A DNA stretch of 64,000 nucleotides from Sulfurimonas sp. UBA2011 (GCA_002335055.1 DDCH01000004.1:62001-126000), one strand, 5' to 3'; counted from the first letter of the stretch, positions 17,578-25,994 are shown. Translations and numbers: made by a program. Notes: generated by a model from the letters alone, not told the origin.

Positions 17578-18623
17578 TACATATATTCCTTTATATCTTT
17601 GATGAGGTTTTCTAAGTGTATTTTATACTCATCAGCTAGTGTAATATAACTTCTTTCTTCTTTGTTACTAAGAGAATCTTTGATAGTTATAGAAATTGCA
17701 TGAAGTTGTTCTGCTCCGATATTGGCTGTTATACCTATGATGTCTAAAAGAAGCTTATCTGCTTTTTGTAGTTCATTATTTTCTAAAAGTTGACCAAGTA
17801 CCTGAGTAGAGTTTTCGTAAGCTTGGACAAATTCACTTAAAATCTCACGGTAAAACTCTTCATCTCCACCACAGACTTCTAAGCCTTTGGCTCCATTAAG
17901 TTCTTTTGTCATAATTACTTCGACATATTCACTAGCATTGTCTTTGCCAGTATAAGCATAAAAAATATTATAAAGTGTTTCCATTTTGAGAGGTTTTTCG
18001 AGTTGTTCAGCCATTCCTGCATCACTCATTTTTTTGATGTCATCACTAGCTGTATCTCCACTGAGTGCAACTACAAGTATATGGTCGTATTTTTTTATCT
18101 TACGAATTTCACGAGTAGCTTCAAAACCATCTATTATTGGCATATGAGCATCCATTAAAATCATTAAAAAATCATTGTCAGTCTCTAGTATATCAAGTAC
18201 TTCTTGACCATGATTAGCGATTATAACTTCTATGCCACTTCCTGCTAGCAAGCCTGTGAGTACCTTTTGGTTTATTAGGTTGTCTTCTGCAACTATGATT
18301 CTCTGACCTGAGAACTCTGAAAAGTGGTTTTTTGTGATTTTTCCATGTGCTGGAACATCTCTTCTTTTGATTGTTTTTGTTTTTAGAGCTTGCACTGTAG
18401 CTGTATTTTGGTGCTCTTCTTCACCAAATTCACCTTCTTCAGTACCTATTAAGTCTGCTTCTTCTTTTGTTACTACTATTTCTTCTGTCTGAGTGGGAGC
18501 CTGTGAACTTTCATCGTCAATTGTAAGTATTTGTTTGGATTTAAATTTTATGATTATAAAGACAATCAAAACAATGAGAATTGCGACAGCTGCGATGATT
18601 TCATTTTGGTATTGGTTAAACAT
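17577..18623 (-). CDS. Membrane-anchored response regulator with degenerate HPt-like domain
   Basis: One N-terminal membrane segment (about residues 9-26) is followed by an acidic linker. A receiver domain occupies about 107-225: acidic pocket VAEDN, phospho-acceptor Asp158 in LMDAHMPIIDG, and the LEKPLK motif. Residues 245-345 resemble a histidine phosphotransfer helix bundle, but the phospho-histidine motif HTLKG-A-NIGA reads LDIIGITANIGA. The His and the following Lys are thus replaced and this domain cannot take part in phosphotransfer. No kinase is adjacent, and the only neighbour is the trpD2-like gene. A scaffold or binding role is likely. Confidence 0.8.
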   Translation of the reverse strand: MFNQYQNEIIAAVAILIVLIVFIIIKFKSKQILTIDDESSQAPTQTEEIVVTKEEADLIGTEEGEFGEEEHQNTATVQALKTKTIKRRDVPAHGKITKNHFSEFSGQRIIVAEDNLINQKVLTGLLAGSGIEVIIANHGQEVLDILETDNDFLMILMDAHMPIIDGFEATREIRKIKKYDHILVVALSGDTASDDIKKMSDAGMAEQLEKPLKMETLYNIFYAYTGKDNASEYVEVIMTKELNGAKGLEVCGGDEEFYREILSEFVQAYENSTQVLGQLLENNELQKADKLLLDIIGITANIGAEQLHAISITIKDSLSNKEERSYITLADEYKIHLENLIKDIKEYM

Positions 18624-18700
18624 GAAAACTCTTTTTTTGTTTTATAATACCCTATAAAGTTTTAAATGTATATTATTGTGCTTTATTAAATAACTTTTAG

Positions 18701-18706
18701 TATAAT
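18701..18706 (+). promoter_or_regulatory. -10 box of rsmH
   Basis: A perfect TATAAT lies 33 bp before the rsmH GTG, leaving room for a short leader with AAAGG. No clear -35, as is common in Campylobacterota sigma70 promoters. Confidence 0.5.
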
Positions 18707-18738
18707 AATTAAAACGATACACTATATAAAGGTTCTAT

Positions 18739-19671
18739 GTGCAAAATACCCCTCATATTCCAGTTCTCTACCGCGAAGTTATTGAGGCATTTAGCTCTAT
18801 TGAAGAGGGTATTATTATAGACTGTACTATGGGATATGGTGGACACTCGTCTATGATTTTAGATGCCAATCCAAACATAAAACTGATAGCTATAGATCAA
18901 GATCAAACTGCCATAGATTTTTCAACTGAGAGATTAGTAAAGTATGGTGAAAGAGTAAGTATTAAAAAAGGTCGTTTTTCAAATGTAATAAAAGAGATTT
19001 TAGAAGAAGTGGATGTGTCTCAAATAAAAGGCATTTTAGCAGACATTGGCGTTTCATCTCTTCAGCTTGATCAAAAGACAAGAGGTTTTTCATATGAGAG
19101 TGATAACCTCGATATGCGTATGGATAAGTCTGCCGCATTAAATGCAGAGACTGTTGTAAATGAGTACTCACAAAGTGAGCTAGAGCATATTCTTTTAGAG
19201 TATGGCGAACTTCGTAACTATAAAAAAATAGCAAGTAAAATCATAAACAACCGTCCTTTTTCATCAGCAAAAGAGTTAAGCGACACTCTTAAAAGTGATA
19301 TGCCTCAGGGTAAAAAAATACATCCGGCCACTTTACTTATGCAGGCTATTCGTATAGAAGTAAATGATGAACTAGGAGAGTTGAAGTCACTTTTAAACTC
19401 TCTTAAAGAGGCGGGGTTAACTAAGGCACAAGTAGCGATTATCTCTTTTCACTCCTTAGAAGACCGTATAGTGAAACAAGCATTCGCTGATTGGGCTAAA
19501 TCTTGTATCTGTCCACCCCAAGCTTTTAGATGCGAATGTGGCAATAACCATTCTATAGGAAAAGTAGTCACTCGCAAACCACTTATGGCAAAAGATGATG
19601 AGCTCAAAGAAAATGTCAGAAGTAGAAGTGCTAAAATGAGAGTTTTTCAAATGGGAAAGAAGTATGAGTGA
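18739..19671 (+). CDS. rsmH: 16S rRNA (cytosine1402-N4)-methyltransferase RsmH (MraW)
   Basis: SAM-dependent methylation of C1402 in 16S rRNA. Signature pieces are HIPVLYREVIEAF at the start, DCTMGYGGHS (SAM loop), ILADIGVSSLQLD, RGFSYESDNLDMRMD, HPATLLMQAIRIEVNDEL and ISFHSLEDRIVK. Length 310 is normal. The start is a GTG with AAAGG 6 bp upstream; the ATG at 18737 is in another frame. It overlaps the FtsL-like gene by 8 bp, as in dcw clusters, but mraZ and the other dcw genes are absent here. Confidence 0.96.
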   Translation: MQNTPHIPVLYREVIEAFSSIEEGIIIDCTMGYGGHSSMILDANPNIKLIAIDQDQTAIDFSTERLVKYGERVSIKKGRFSNVIKEILEEVDVSQIKGILADIGVSSLQLDQKTRGFSYESDNLDMRMDKSAALNAETVVNEYSQSELEHILLEYGELRNYKKIASKIINNRPFSSAKELSDTLKSDMPQGKKIHPATLLMQAIRIEVNDELGELKSLLNSLKEAGLTKAQVAIISFHSLEDRIVKQAFADWAKSCICPPQAFRCECGNNHSIGKVVTRKPLMAKDDELKENVRSRSAKMRVFQMGKKYE

Positions 19672-19942
19672 TAAGTCAGACCTACTTGATGAAATAGATG
19701 TAGTTTTAGTACCTCGTAGAAAACTGGATCTTAACTACTTTATATTTACACTTTTAACACTTACTTTTATAGGAGTGTTCGCATTTCCAAAAGTATACAT
19801 AACGCAGCAAATTTATTATAAGAGTAGAGACATATCTAAACTCAAACGCGAGTACGATACACTCAAAGAAGAGAAGAGAATTATATCTGCTTCGGTTGAG
19901 TCTATACGATTTAAAAACCAAATTCTTGACACACTTTTTTAG
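19664..19942 (+). CDS. FtsL-like septum protein
   Basis: A 92-residue bitopic protein: short cytoplasmic N-terminus, one membrane helix (about 24-44) and a periplasmic coiled coil (50-85). Size, topology and position just behind rsmH match FtsL, which bridges FtsB and FtsI at the division site. FtsL sequences diverge strongly, so the assignment rests on context. It overlaps rsmH by 8 bp and lies 8 bp before the RND gene. Confidence 0.75.
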   Translation: MSDKSDLLDEIDVVLVPRRKLDLNYFIFTLLTLTFIGVFAFPKVYITQQIYYKSRDISKLKREYDTLKEEKRIISASVESIRFKNQILDTLF

Positions 19943-19950
19943 GGGCGATA

Positions 19951-22900
19951 ATGATTCGTAATTTTATACAGTTTTCTATAGAAAAACCACTTTTAAACCA
20001 TATACTACTACTTTTTATTTTTATGCTGTCTATTTTTGCATACATTAATATACCTAAAGAGATTTTTCCTCCAACTCAGATGGACAAGATAAGCATTACA
20101 GGTGGGTATACGGGTACTTCAGCAGATATACTTGATAAAATGGTTGTTCAAACCATAGAAGCAGACTTGCAAAACATAAATGAACTAGAGTCTATAAAAA
20201 CAAGTATTAAAAACGGTTCTTTTAAAATCAAGGCAGATATCAAAACAGGTTCTGACAACATAGCAGTGCTTAACGACGTCAAAGATGTAGTCGCTTCTGT
20301 AGTAAAAGACCTGCCATCAGATATGAGTGAACCACTTGCTAAAATCATTACGCATGATTTTCCACTTACACTTATAGCACTTTCGGGTGATGTAGATAAA
20401 AGAGTTTTATTACAGCGTGCCAATGAGCTTAAAAGTGAACTAGCGAAGTTTAAAGACCTGACTAATATTGGTGTTCGTGGTGACTCTGACGAAGAGTTAG
20501 ACATAAGACTTAATAACGAGAAGATAAAAGCATATGGACTACAACCATCTTTAGTTGTAAATGCTATAAAAAACATTAGTTCTATCTTTCCTGTAGGTAC
20601 TATAAAGGAGAAGTCTCATCACCTTTATATCTCAACATACAATGGTGAAAAAACAAAAGAAGAGGTGGCAAATACCATTATCGGTATTGGTAATCTTAAA
20701 CTTCGTATCGGTGATATAGCAGATGTTGATTTTAAACTGAGCGATGAAACAGAACTCTCTCACTATAATGGTATACGAAATATATCTGTAAATGTTAACA
20801 AGAGTAAAGATGGTAATGCTATATCCCTTGTTCATGAGATAAGAGTACTTTTAAAAGAGTTAGCACTCAAACACCCACAACTTACCTATAGTATCTATAC
20901 CGACACTTCTGTTTGGATTAAAAACCGTCTCAACACTGTGTTCGCAAACATTGCCTTTGGTTTGATGCTAGTGTTTTTAGCGATGCTTCTTTTTATTAAC
21001 CGTGGTATAGCCTTTGTTGTAGCCCTTGGTATCCCTCTTTCGTTTATGATAGGACTTATCGCCACTGAAATGATGGGTGATAGTATGAATATGCTTTCAC
21101 TCTTGGGAGCACTGATAGCACTTGGTATGCTTGTGGATGAGGCTATTGTAGTTGCTGAAAATATCTACAGACATTTAGAAGAGGGCATGGAAAGAAAAGA
21201 AGCGGTTATTACTGGTGCAGCAGAGATGTTCCCAGCAGTTTTAACAGCAACTCTTACAACCGTTTTTGCTTTTTTACCGATGTTACTAATGACGGGAGAG
21301 ATGGGAATGTTTATAAAAATTATTCCTATTATGATTACTGTACTTTTACTCTCTTCTCTTTTTGAAGCATTTTACTTTTTACCACTGCATGCACATGACT
21401 TTTTAAGAGTGAGTACTAATAAAGAAAGTTTTACAAGACGTTTTTGGGCAAAGTCATATGTTTACTACAGTAGGATTTTACACTTTTTATTTAAAAGACG
21501 ATATCTCTCTTTAATAGTCATTACTATTAGTATTTTGGGTTTAACATTTATTTTTATGAAAAACTCAAAGTTTCAACTTTTTCCTGATTTTGATACGACA
21601 CAAGTTTATGTGTATGGAAAAGTAAACATCAACAACGAACTCAAAGATACAGAAGAAATAGTTAGTAAGTTAGAACGCATACTCCTAGATAATCTCGATA
21701 AGGATAATATCTCATCTATCACTTCTGTAATCGGCTTTAAGATGGATGCAAAAAGTAGAGCAGAGTTTGGCGAAAATATGTTTCATGTCTTTTTAGACCT
21801 AAATGAGCATGTTCCTGTAAACTTTTTTGATACATACATAAGTCCGATTCTTTCTATAGAAAAAGGTGATGGCACTAAAATACGCATAGATGATGCAAGA
21901 GTCATCGCTAAAAAAGCTGAGAAATTACTCAAAGCACTTCATGACTTAAAAGATGAAAAAGGTGCATTTGTTTACGAAGAGTTAGTTGTAAAAGTACCGG
22001 GTGCGGGTGTAGTAGCAAATGACATAGAAATATCACTTTCTCATAAAGATAATGAAAATGTCATACCTTCTTTAAAGTATCTCCAAGAAGAGATAAAAAA
22101 AATAGATGGTGTTTTTAACATTTCAGATGATGCCGATTTAGGAGAAAAAGAGTTAAAACTCAGAGTAAACCAGTATGGTCAAGAGTTAGGCTTTAACGAA
22201 GAGCTAATCTCATCTGAACTACGTGCTTACTACTTAAAAGGTGAGTATGGAAAACTCTTTAACTCTAGTGGTCTTATCCGAATAAAGTTACAAAGTAATA
22301 TCAACAAAGATATTAATTCGATAAACAACATCGAGTTACAGGTACCTGCATCAAATCAGTATGTAAGCCTAAAAGATATTTGCGAGTTTGTATATGTTCA
22401 AAGTTTTGTAACACTTAAAAAAGAAGATGCAACAAGAATACGTAGCTTTTATGCCTCACTTGATAAGACTAAAATCACTTCAAGTGAAGTAATGCTAAAG
22501 ATGCAGGCTGCGTTTGACAAGGTAAGAAAAAAAGGCATTTTAGTTGAGATAAAAGGTGAAGAAAAAGAGAACAATAAAAACAAAAAAGAGATGATGCAGT
22601 CGGCTATAATGGCTCTATTTTTAATCTTTATCACTTTAGTATGGCTCTTTGACTCTATAAAAAAACCACTCATAGTTCTCAGTACAATACCTCTTGTTTT
22701 ACTTGGCGTTTATGCTGGACACTGGGTTATGGGTCTCAACCTTACTATGCCTGGTCTCATAGGTGTAGTAGGTCTGGCAGGAGTGGTTGTCAATGATGGT
22801 CTTATCATGGTGGACTTCATCAAAAAAGCGAAAAATACAGAAGAGCTGATGAGTAGGGCACAAACAAGACTAAGACCGATTTTACTTACATCTCTTACGA

Positions 22901-23073
22901 CAGTTTTAGGACTCTCAACACTGATATTTTTCGCTTCAGGTCAAGCGATGATTCTGCAACCAATGGCCGTGTCACTTGGCTTTGGTATAGCATGGGCAAC
23001 AGTACTAAACCTACTATATGTTCCACTGCTATACTCAATAGTGTATAAAATAAAACCACCGAAATCAATATAA
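19951..23073 (+). CDS. RND-family efflux permease, orphan
   Basis: Inner-membrane proton-driven exporter of the AcrB superfamily: 1040 residues, 12 predicted membrane segments with two large periplasmic loops. The proton-relay pair in TM4 is Asp-Glu (LVDEAIVVAENI) rather than Asp-Asp, and the TM10 lysine of AcrB is not present (GVVVNDGLIMVDF), a pattern I recall from a separate RND subgroup. GGGG lies 4-8 bp before the ATG. No membrane-fusion protein or TolC-like gene is adjacent, so substrate and partners are unknown. It appears to be co-transcribed with rsmH-ftsL. Confidence 0.85.
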   Translation: MIRNFIQFSIEKPLLNHILLLFIFMLSIFAYINIPKEIFPPTQMDKISITGGYTGTSADILDKMVVQTIEADLQNINELESIKTSIKNGSFKIKADIKTGSDNIAVLNDVKDVVASVVKDLPSDMSEPLAKIITHDFPLTLIALSGDVDKRVLLQRANELKSELAKFKDLTNIGVRGDSDEELDIRLNNEKIKAYGLQPSLVVNAIKNISSIFPVGTIKEKSHHLYISTYNGEKTKEEVANTIIGIGNLKLRIGDIADVDFKLSDETELSHYNGIRNISVNVNKSKDGNAISLVHEIRVLLKELALKHPQLTYSIYTDTSVWIKNRLNTVFANIAFGLMLVFLAMLLFINRGIAFVVALGIPLSFMIGLIATEMMGDSMNMLSLLGALIALGMLVDEAIVVAENIYRHLEEGMERKEAVITGAAEMFPAVLTATLTTVFAFLPMLLMTGEMGMFIKIIPIMITVLLLSSLFEAFYFLPLHAHDFLRVSTNKESFTRRFWAKSYVYYSRILHFLFKRRYLSLIVITISILGLTFIFMKNSKFQLFPDFDTTQVYVYGKVNINNELKDTEEIVSKLERILLDNLDKDNISSITSVIGFKMDAKSRAEFGENMFHVFLDLNEHVPVNFFDTYISPILSIEKGDGTKIRIDDARVIAKKAEKLLKALHDLKDEKGAFVYEELVVKVPGAGVVANDIEISLSHKDNENVIPSLKYLQEEIKKIDGVFNISDDADLGEKELKLRVNQYGQELGFNEELISSELRAYYLKGEYGKLFNSSGLIRIKLQSNINKDINSINNIELQVPASNQYVSLKDICEFVYVQSFVTLKKEDATRIRSFYASLDKTKITSSEVMLKMQAAFDKVRKKGILVEIKGEEKENNKNKKEMMQSAIMALFLIFITLVWLFDSIKKPLIVLSTIPLVLLGVYAGHWVMGLNLTMPGLIGVVGLAGVVVNDGLIMVDFIKKAKNTEELMSRAQTRLRPILLTSLTTVLGLSTLIFFASGQAMILQPMAVSLGFGIAWATVLNLLYVPLLYSIVYKIKPPKSI

Positions 23074-23088
23074 AAAGGAAAAAATATA

Positions 23089-23529
23089 ATGAATTTAGAA
23101 ATAATGCAAGCACAGTTTGGAGTAAGAACTCCAGTAAGTAAGGCAATCCCTGAGTTTTTACTAGAGATGGGAGAAGATGGTATAAGGAAAATGGTTAGTG
23201 ACCATTATGACAAAATAAAGCAGAGTGAAATATATGACATTTTTCCACAAGATGCACAAGAATTTGAAGATGCAAAGAAACACTCTGCTGACTTTATGAT
23301 ACAGATATGTGGGGGACCCGCTCACTTTACCCAAAACAGAGGTGCTCCTCAGATGGTAGGACGACATAATCCTTTTCGTATCACAGCACAATCTCGTCAA
23401 GTGTGGTTAGAACTCTATAGAGAAGTACTCATGGACCTTGAAAAAGAGGGTATAACAGAGAAATCTTTAAGCTCTTGGTGGAACTATGTTAATGTATTTT
23501 CTAACTGGATGGTTAACACACCAAACTAA
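23089..23529 (+). CDS. Truncated (2-on-2) globin
   Basis: Heme globin of 146 residues. The segment FMIQICGGPAHFTQNRGAP followed by GRHNPFRIT is typical of truncated hemoglobins of Campylobacterota. Trp and Tyr residues on the distal side and a conserved His (MVGRH) are present. Likely handles O2 or NO, but the ligand cannot be deduced. AAGGAAAA precedes the ATG. It sits directly before queF with no gap. Confidence 0.85.
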   Translation: MNLEIMQAQFGVRTPVSKAIPEFLLEMGEDGIRKMVSDHYDKIKQSEIYDIFPQDAQEFEDAKKHSADFMIQICGGPAHFTQNRGAPQMVGRHNPFRITAQSRQVWLELYREVLMDLEKEGITEKSLSSWWNYVNVFSNWMVNTPN

Positions 23530-24012
23530 ATGATGAAAAAAAGAGAAGATGAACTTAAAAGTTTAGGTGCTGCAAGTACAGAGTATAAGTACGAGTATGC
23601 ACCTGAGCTTCTAGAGACTTTTGAAAATCAGCATCAAGAAAACGACTACTGGGTGACTCTAAACGCAGATGAGTTTAGCTCTTTGTGTCCTATCACAAAC
23701 CAGCCTGACTTTGGGACACTCATAATCAACTATATTCCAAATGTTAATATGGTTGAGAGTAAATCTCTAAAACTTTACTTGTTTAGTTTTTTAAACAGTG
23801 GTGAGTTTCATGAAGATGTTGTTAACAAAATCGGTAAGGACTTAGTCAAACTGATGGATCCAAAGTACTTGGAAGTTGTTGGACTTTTTTATCCTCGTGG
23901 TAACATTAGTATACACCCGACTTATAGTTATAGTAATGATGAAGCCAAGTATAAAGAGATAGAAAAACATAGATTCATAAACCGAAATATTAACCCTCAA
24001 CGAGTAGGCTAA
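23530..24012 (+). CDS. queF: NADPH-dependent 7-cyano-7-deazaguanine reductase QueF
   Basis: Reduces preQ0 to preQ1 in queuosine synthesis; unimodular T-fold enzyme. The catalytic Cys lies in FSSLCPITNQPDFG. The QueF signature VESKSLKLYLFSF is followed by SGEFHEDVVNKI and LEVVGLFYPRGNISI. The usual FRNHG reads FLNSG. Length 160 suits the short QueF class. The start is directly behind the globin stop and has no clear ribosome binding site (ATG at 23530 or 23533). The next gene looks like a second T-fold. Confidence 0.92.
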   Translation: MMKKREDELKSLGAASTEYKYEYAPELLETFENQHQENDYWVTLNADEFSSLCPITNQPDFGTLIINYIPNVNMVESKSLKLYLFSFLNSGEFHEDVVNKIGKDLVKLMDPKYLEVVGLFYPRGNISIHPTYSYSNDEAKYKEIEKHRFINRNINPQRVG

Positions 24013-24013
24013 A

Positions 24014-24370
24014 ATGACACTAAAAAAGATAGATATAAGAGAGGGAACAAAGATAGAGTATAGTTCTAAAGAACTACTGTTTTTAGCAAAGAGTGGGCAA
24101 CCATATCGTGGTTCACTGTATGTGAAGTTTACTTCTTTAGGTGAGACTATAGACTTAGTTTCTTTTAAAAAGTACATCACCTCTCTAAGAGATAAAACAT
24201 TAAACGCAGAAGATATAGCTTATGAGATATATGAAAGTATAAAGGCTGTTATAAAAGTCAATGACTTAGGCATTGTAGTTGATTTGAGTGCTAGAGGTGG
24301 TCTGCAACAACGTCTCTGTTTTGGTACAGATTTTAGTCCAATCATGAAAAATAACATCTTTCAGATATAA
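24014..24370 (+). CDS. Small protein with QueF/T-fold-like pattern, unknown function
   Basis: 118 residues, starting one base after the queF stop. Residues 30-105 can be laid by eye over QueF: RGSLYVKFTS against FGTLIINYIP, VSFKKYITSL against KSLKLYLFSF, then an acidic helix NAEDIAYEIYESIK against GEFHEDVVNKIGKD, and VDLSARGG against GLFYPRGN. The QueF catalytic Cys and the ESKS motif are missing, so it would not be an active reductase. It may be a structural subunit or a divergent T-fold enzyme. This is my alignment by eye, with no search behind it. Confidence 0.6.
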   Translation: MTLKKIDIREGTKIEYSSKELLFLAKSGQPYRGSLYVKFTSLGETIDLVSFKKYITSLRDKTLNAEDIAYEIYESIKAVIKVNDLGIVVDLSARGGLQQRLCFGTDFSPIMKNNIFQI

Positions 24371-24417
24371 GATGAGAATTTTACTAAAAAGTAAGGATAA
24401 ACTAAGCAAGCCCTCTG

Positions 24418-24423
24418 TATAAT
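24418..24423 (+). promoter_or_regulatory. -10 box of the CAU tRNA gene
   Basis: TATAAT 22 bp before the tRNA 5' end, in the context TATAATCTCGACC, almost the same as TATAATTTCGACC at the tRNA operon (3636). No -35 is obvious. Confidence 0.55.
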
Positions 24424-24445
24424 CTCGACCTACAACCGTAGAAGT

Positions 24446-24522
24446 GGGTTTTTAGCTCAGTTGGTTAGAGCCCTCCGCTCATAACGGAGTGGTCGAGAGT
24501 TCGAGTCTCTCAGAACCCACCA
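24446..24522 (+). tRNA. tRNA with CAU anticodon (Ile2 or elongator Met)
   Basis: Complete cloverleaf: acceptor GGGTTTT/AGAACCC, anticodon stem CTCCG/CGGAG around CTCATAA, T stem GAGAG/CTCTC, encoded CCA. It is not the initiator, which has a C1-A72 mismatch and GGG in the anticodon stem. The general look (GG at the start, TTTAGCTCAGTTGG) resembles Ile2(CAU) of other bacteria, which TilS converts to lysidine, but elongator Met cannot be excluded. Its 3' half is duplicated in degenerate form at 26517-26561. Confidence 0.9.
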
Positions 24523-24553
24523 CTTTTATACTTCACAAATCCCTAAACAACGA
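24478..24553 (+). repeat. Left boundary repeat of the tRNA island (attL-like)
   Basis: The tRNA 3' half and its downstream flank recur at 26517-26584. Exact shared blocks are CTCATAACGGAGTGGTC (24478-24494), ACCCACCACTTTTAT (24515-24529) and CCTAAACAACGA (24542-24553). The pattern is that of a tRNA-3'-end integration site, here with diverged copies. The rest of the gap up to 24724 is AT-rich and shows no gene. Confidence 0.6.
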
Positions 24554-24724
24554 CATTTAAAAGAATTCTAAAACTGACAAATACATTTAAGAATTTAACG
24601 GGATATACTTTGTAATATAATGCTCTATTCTTTCATCAATTCTAATACTAATACCCTCTAATATATATTTGTACTTTTTGTAGTTGAATATTTATTTTAT
24701 TTTTTAACCCAGTAGAAACTATTA

Positions 24725-24743
24725 ATGCCACTTATGGCATAAT
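24725..24743 (+). promoter_or_regulatory. Operator-like palindrome over the -10 box of the XRE gene
   Basis: ATGCCA (24725-24730), CTTA spacer, TGGCAT (24735-24740) form a perfect 6-bp palindrome. Its right arm overlaps CATAAT (24738-24743), a likely -10 box 20 bp before the ATG. This is the layout expected for autorepression by the encoded HTH protein. Confidence 0.55.
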
Positions 24744-24762
24744 ACACTTATAGGAGTTACCC

Positions 24763-25143
24763 ATGAAACGAATAGACTTAATAAAGCAAATCATTGCTAG
24801 AAAAGAACAATTACATATCACTGTAGATAATCTTGCTAAGCTTAGTGGTGTAGGTGTTAGAACTATCAACAGACTCTTAAAGAATGAAGATGTTAAATTA
24901 AGTACTATTGAGAGTGTAACGAACTTCTTAGGTTTAGACTTTGCCGGTAATGAACAAGTATCACTTAGAGAGTTAGCTAAAAACAGAGCACATGAAAAAG
25001 CCATCTTCTTAGCTTCTATAGTTCAAGGCACATCAGCACTAGAGATGCAGGGTTTAGAAGATGATAGTTTAAATAAGATTATCGCCTCTTACGAAAAAAA
25101 GTTTCTTAGTGCTAACTATCAAGACACTCTTTGGGTGGCTTAA
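24763..25143 (+). CDS. XRE-type helix-turn-helix regulator
   Basis: 126 residues with an HTH in the first half (DNLAKLSGVGVRTINRLLKN, about residues 23-42; KLSTIESVTNFLG after it) and a helical C-terminal half of unknown type. AGGAG lies 7 bp before the ATG. An inverted repeat overlaps the -10 box, so autorepression is likely. The stop is followed at once by the ATG of a short ORF, an arrangement seen in antitoxin-type regulator pairs. The partner is truncated, so a toxin-antitoxin role cannot be shown. Confidence 0.8.
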   Translation: MKRIDLIKQIIARKEQLHITVDNLAKLSGVGVRTINRLLKNEDVKLSTIESVTNFLGLDFAGNEQVSLRELAKNRAHEKAIFLASIVQGTSALEMQGLEDDSLNKIIASYEKKFLSANYQDTLWVA

Positions 25144-25290
25144 ATGATAGACTCTACAAAGCTTATTGATGATGCTATAAAGTATCTCTCAGCGGAGAAC
25201 CCTAGAAGAGATGAGTATATACTCACAATTAAAGCTGCTAATAGTGGGAATTACTCTGATTTAATAGAGATGCATAAAATCACATACTAA
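25144..25290 (+). pseudogene. Truncated partner ORF of the XRE regulator
   Basis: A 48-codon frame starts with the ATG directly behind the XRE stop, so it was probably co-translated. It begins MIDSTKLIDDAIKYL and ends at a TAA (25288-25290) that lies inside the first copy of the 80-bp repeat. The coding sequence therefore seems to have been cut by that repeat. The first residues resemble the start of the ORF at 25389 (MIDSAKLLE). No family is recognised. Confidence 0.5.
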
Positions 25291-25363
25291 TTAATTATCT
25301 ATAATGAAGTAAAAATGTATTGTGATTGTAGTAAAGTAGAAAGTTTAGAGTGAAAAAATAAAA
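25284..25363 (+). repeat. 80-bp repeat, copy 1
   Basis: Begins ATACTAATTAATTATCT and aligns over about 80 bp, nearly 90 percent identical by eye, with 26032-26110. This copy lacks the outer end present in copy 2. It disrupts the short ORF before it and ends in the leader of the ORF at 25389. Confidence 0.8.
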
Positions 25364-25388
25364 AAATAAAATTTAAGGAATAAAAATA

Positions 25389-25994
25389 ATGATAGATTCA
25401 GCAAAATTATTAGAGATATCAGCAGAGTGGGGAAAAGAAATAAGAGAGCAAAGCGAGGCAATTGTATTTGAAGGGTTTGATTCACCAAATTACGATAGAA
25501 GTGCTTATGAAGAAATTTTAGAGCAATATGTGGAGTATGAAGATAAAGTACCTCTCCTTACAACAATGGTTGTCATTTATGGTGACATTGCTCTTGCATA
25601 CTTGAATGTTCAAGATTTTAAAAATGCATTTATTTATGCTTGTGCTTATTTAGAACTCAATGAGAATGACGATAAAAGAAGCAGATCTGCATATGATATT
25701 TTAAGCAATATATCTCTTGCTTCAGGAAACAAAGTAAAAGGGGTAGAATTCTACAAGCTTGCTCACCCCCAAGAGACACTTAAGAGTTCTGCTGTTCTCC
25801 AGCATCTTACAAAACAGATGGAAGAAGAAAATGAAGAAGAGATTTCAGTTAAAGTTCCCCAGAACCTTAGTGACTATGAGAAACCTAAAACTTTCTTGTT
25901 GCTTGAAGACAAAGAAGAATTTGCAATTAGATCAACAATGCTTACAATGAATATCCAAAGAGATGCGGCAATAAAACATTTAGAAGAGATGTAA
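25389..25994 (+). CDS. TPR-like helical protein, unknown function
   Basis: 201 residues, soluble, almost all helix. Residues 55-130 read like two tetratricopeptide units (MVVIYGDIALAYLNVQDFKN, then AFIYACAYLELNENDD). The C-terminal third is acidic and then basic (LTKQMEEENEEEIS; later DAAIKHLEEM). No signal peptide or catalytic motif. AAGGA lies 9 bp before the ATG. It sits between the two copies of the 80-bp repeat inside the tRNA-bounded island. I do not recognise a specific family. Confidence 0.6.
   Translation: MIDSAKLLEISAEWGKEIREQSEAIVFEGFDSPNYDRSAYEEILEQYVEYEDKVPLLTTMVVIYGDIALAYLNVQDFKNAFIYACAYLELNENDDKRSRSAYDILSNISLASGNKVKGVEFYKLAHPQETLKSSAVLQHLTKQMEEENEEEISVKVPQNLSDYEKPKTFLLLEDKEEFAIRSTMLTMNIQRDAAIKHLEEM

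Noticed and set aside
20148..20576. 142-codon minus-strand frame inside the RND gene
   Set aside because: Antisense shadow with no start signal.
24478..24553. Possible intact prophage or ICE in the tRNA island
   Set aside because: No integrase, replication, capsid or transfer gene is present; only relics and repeats remain.
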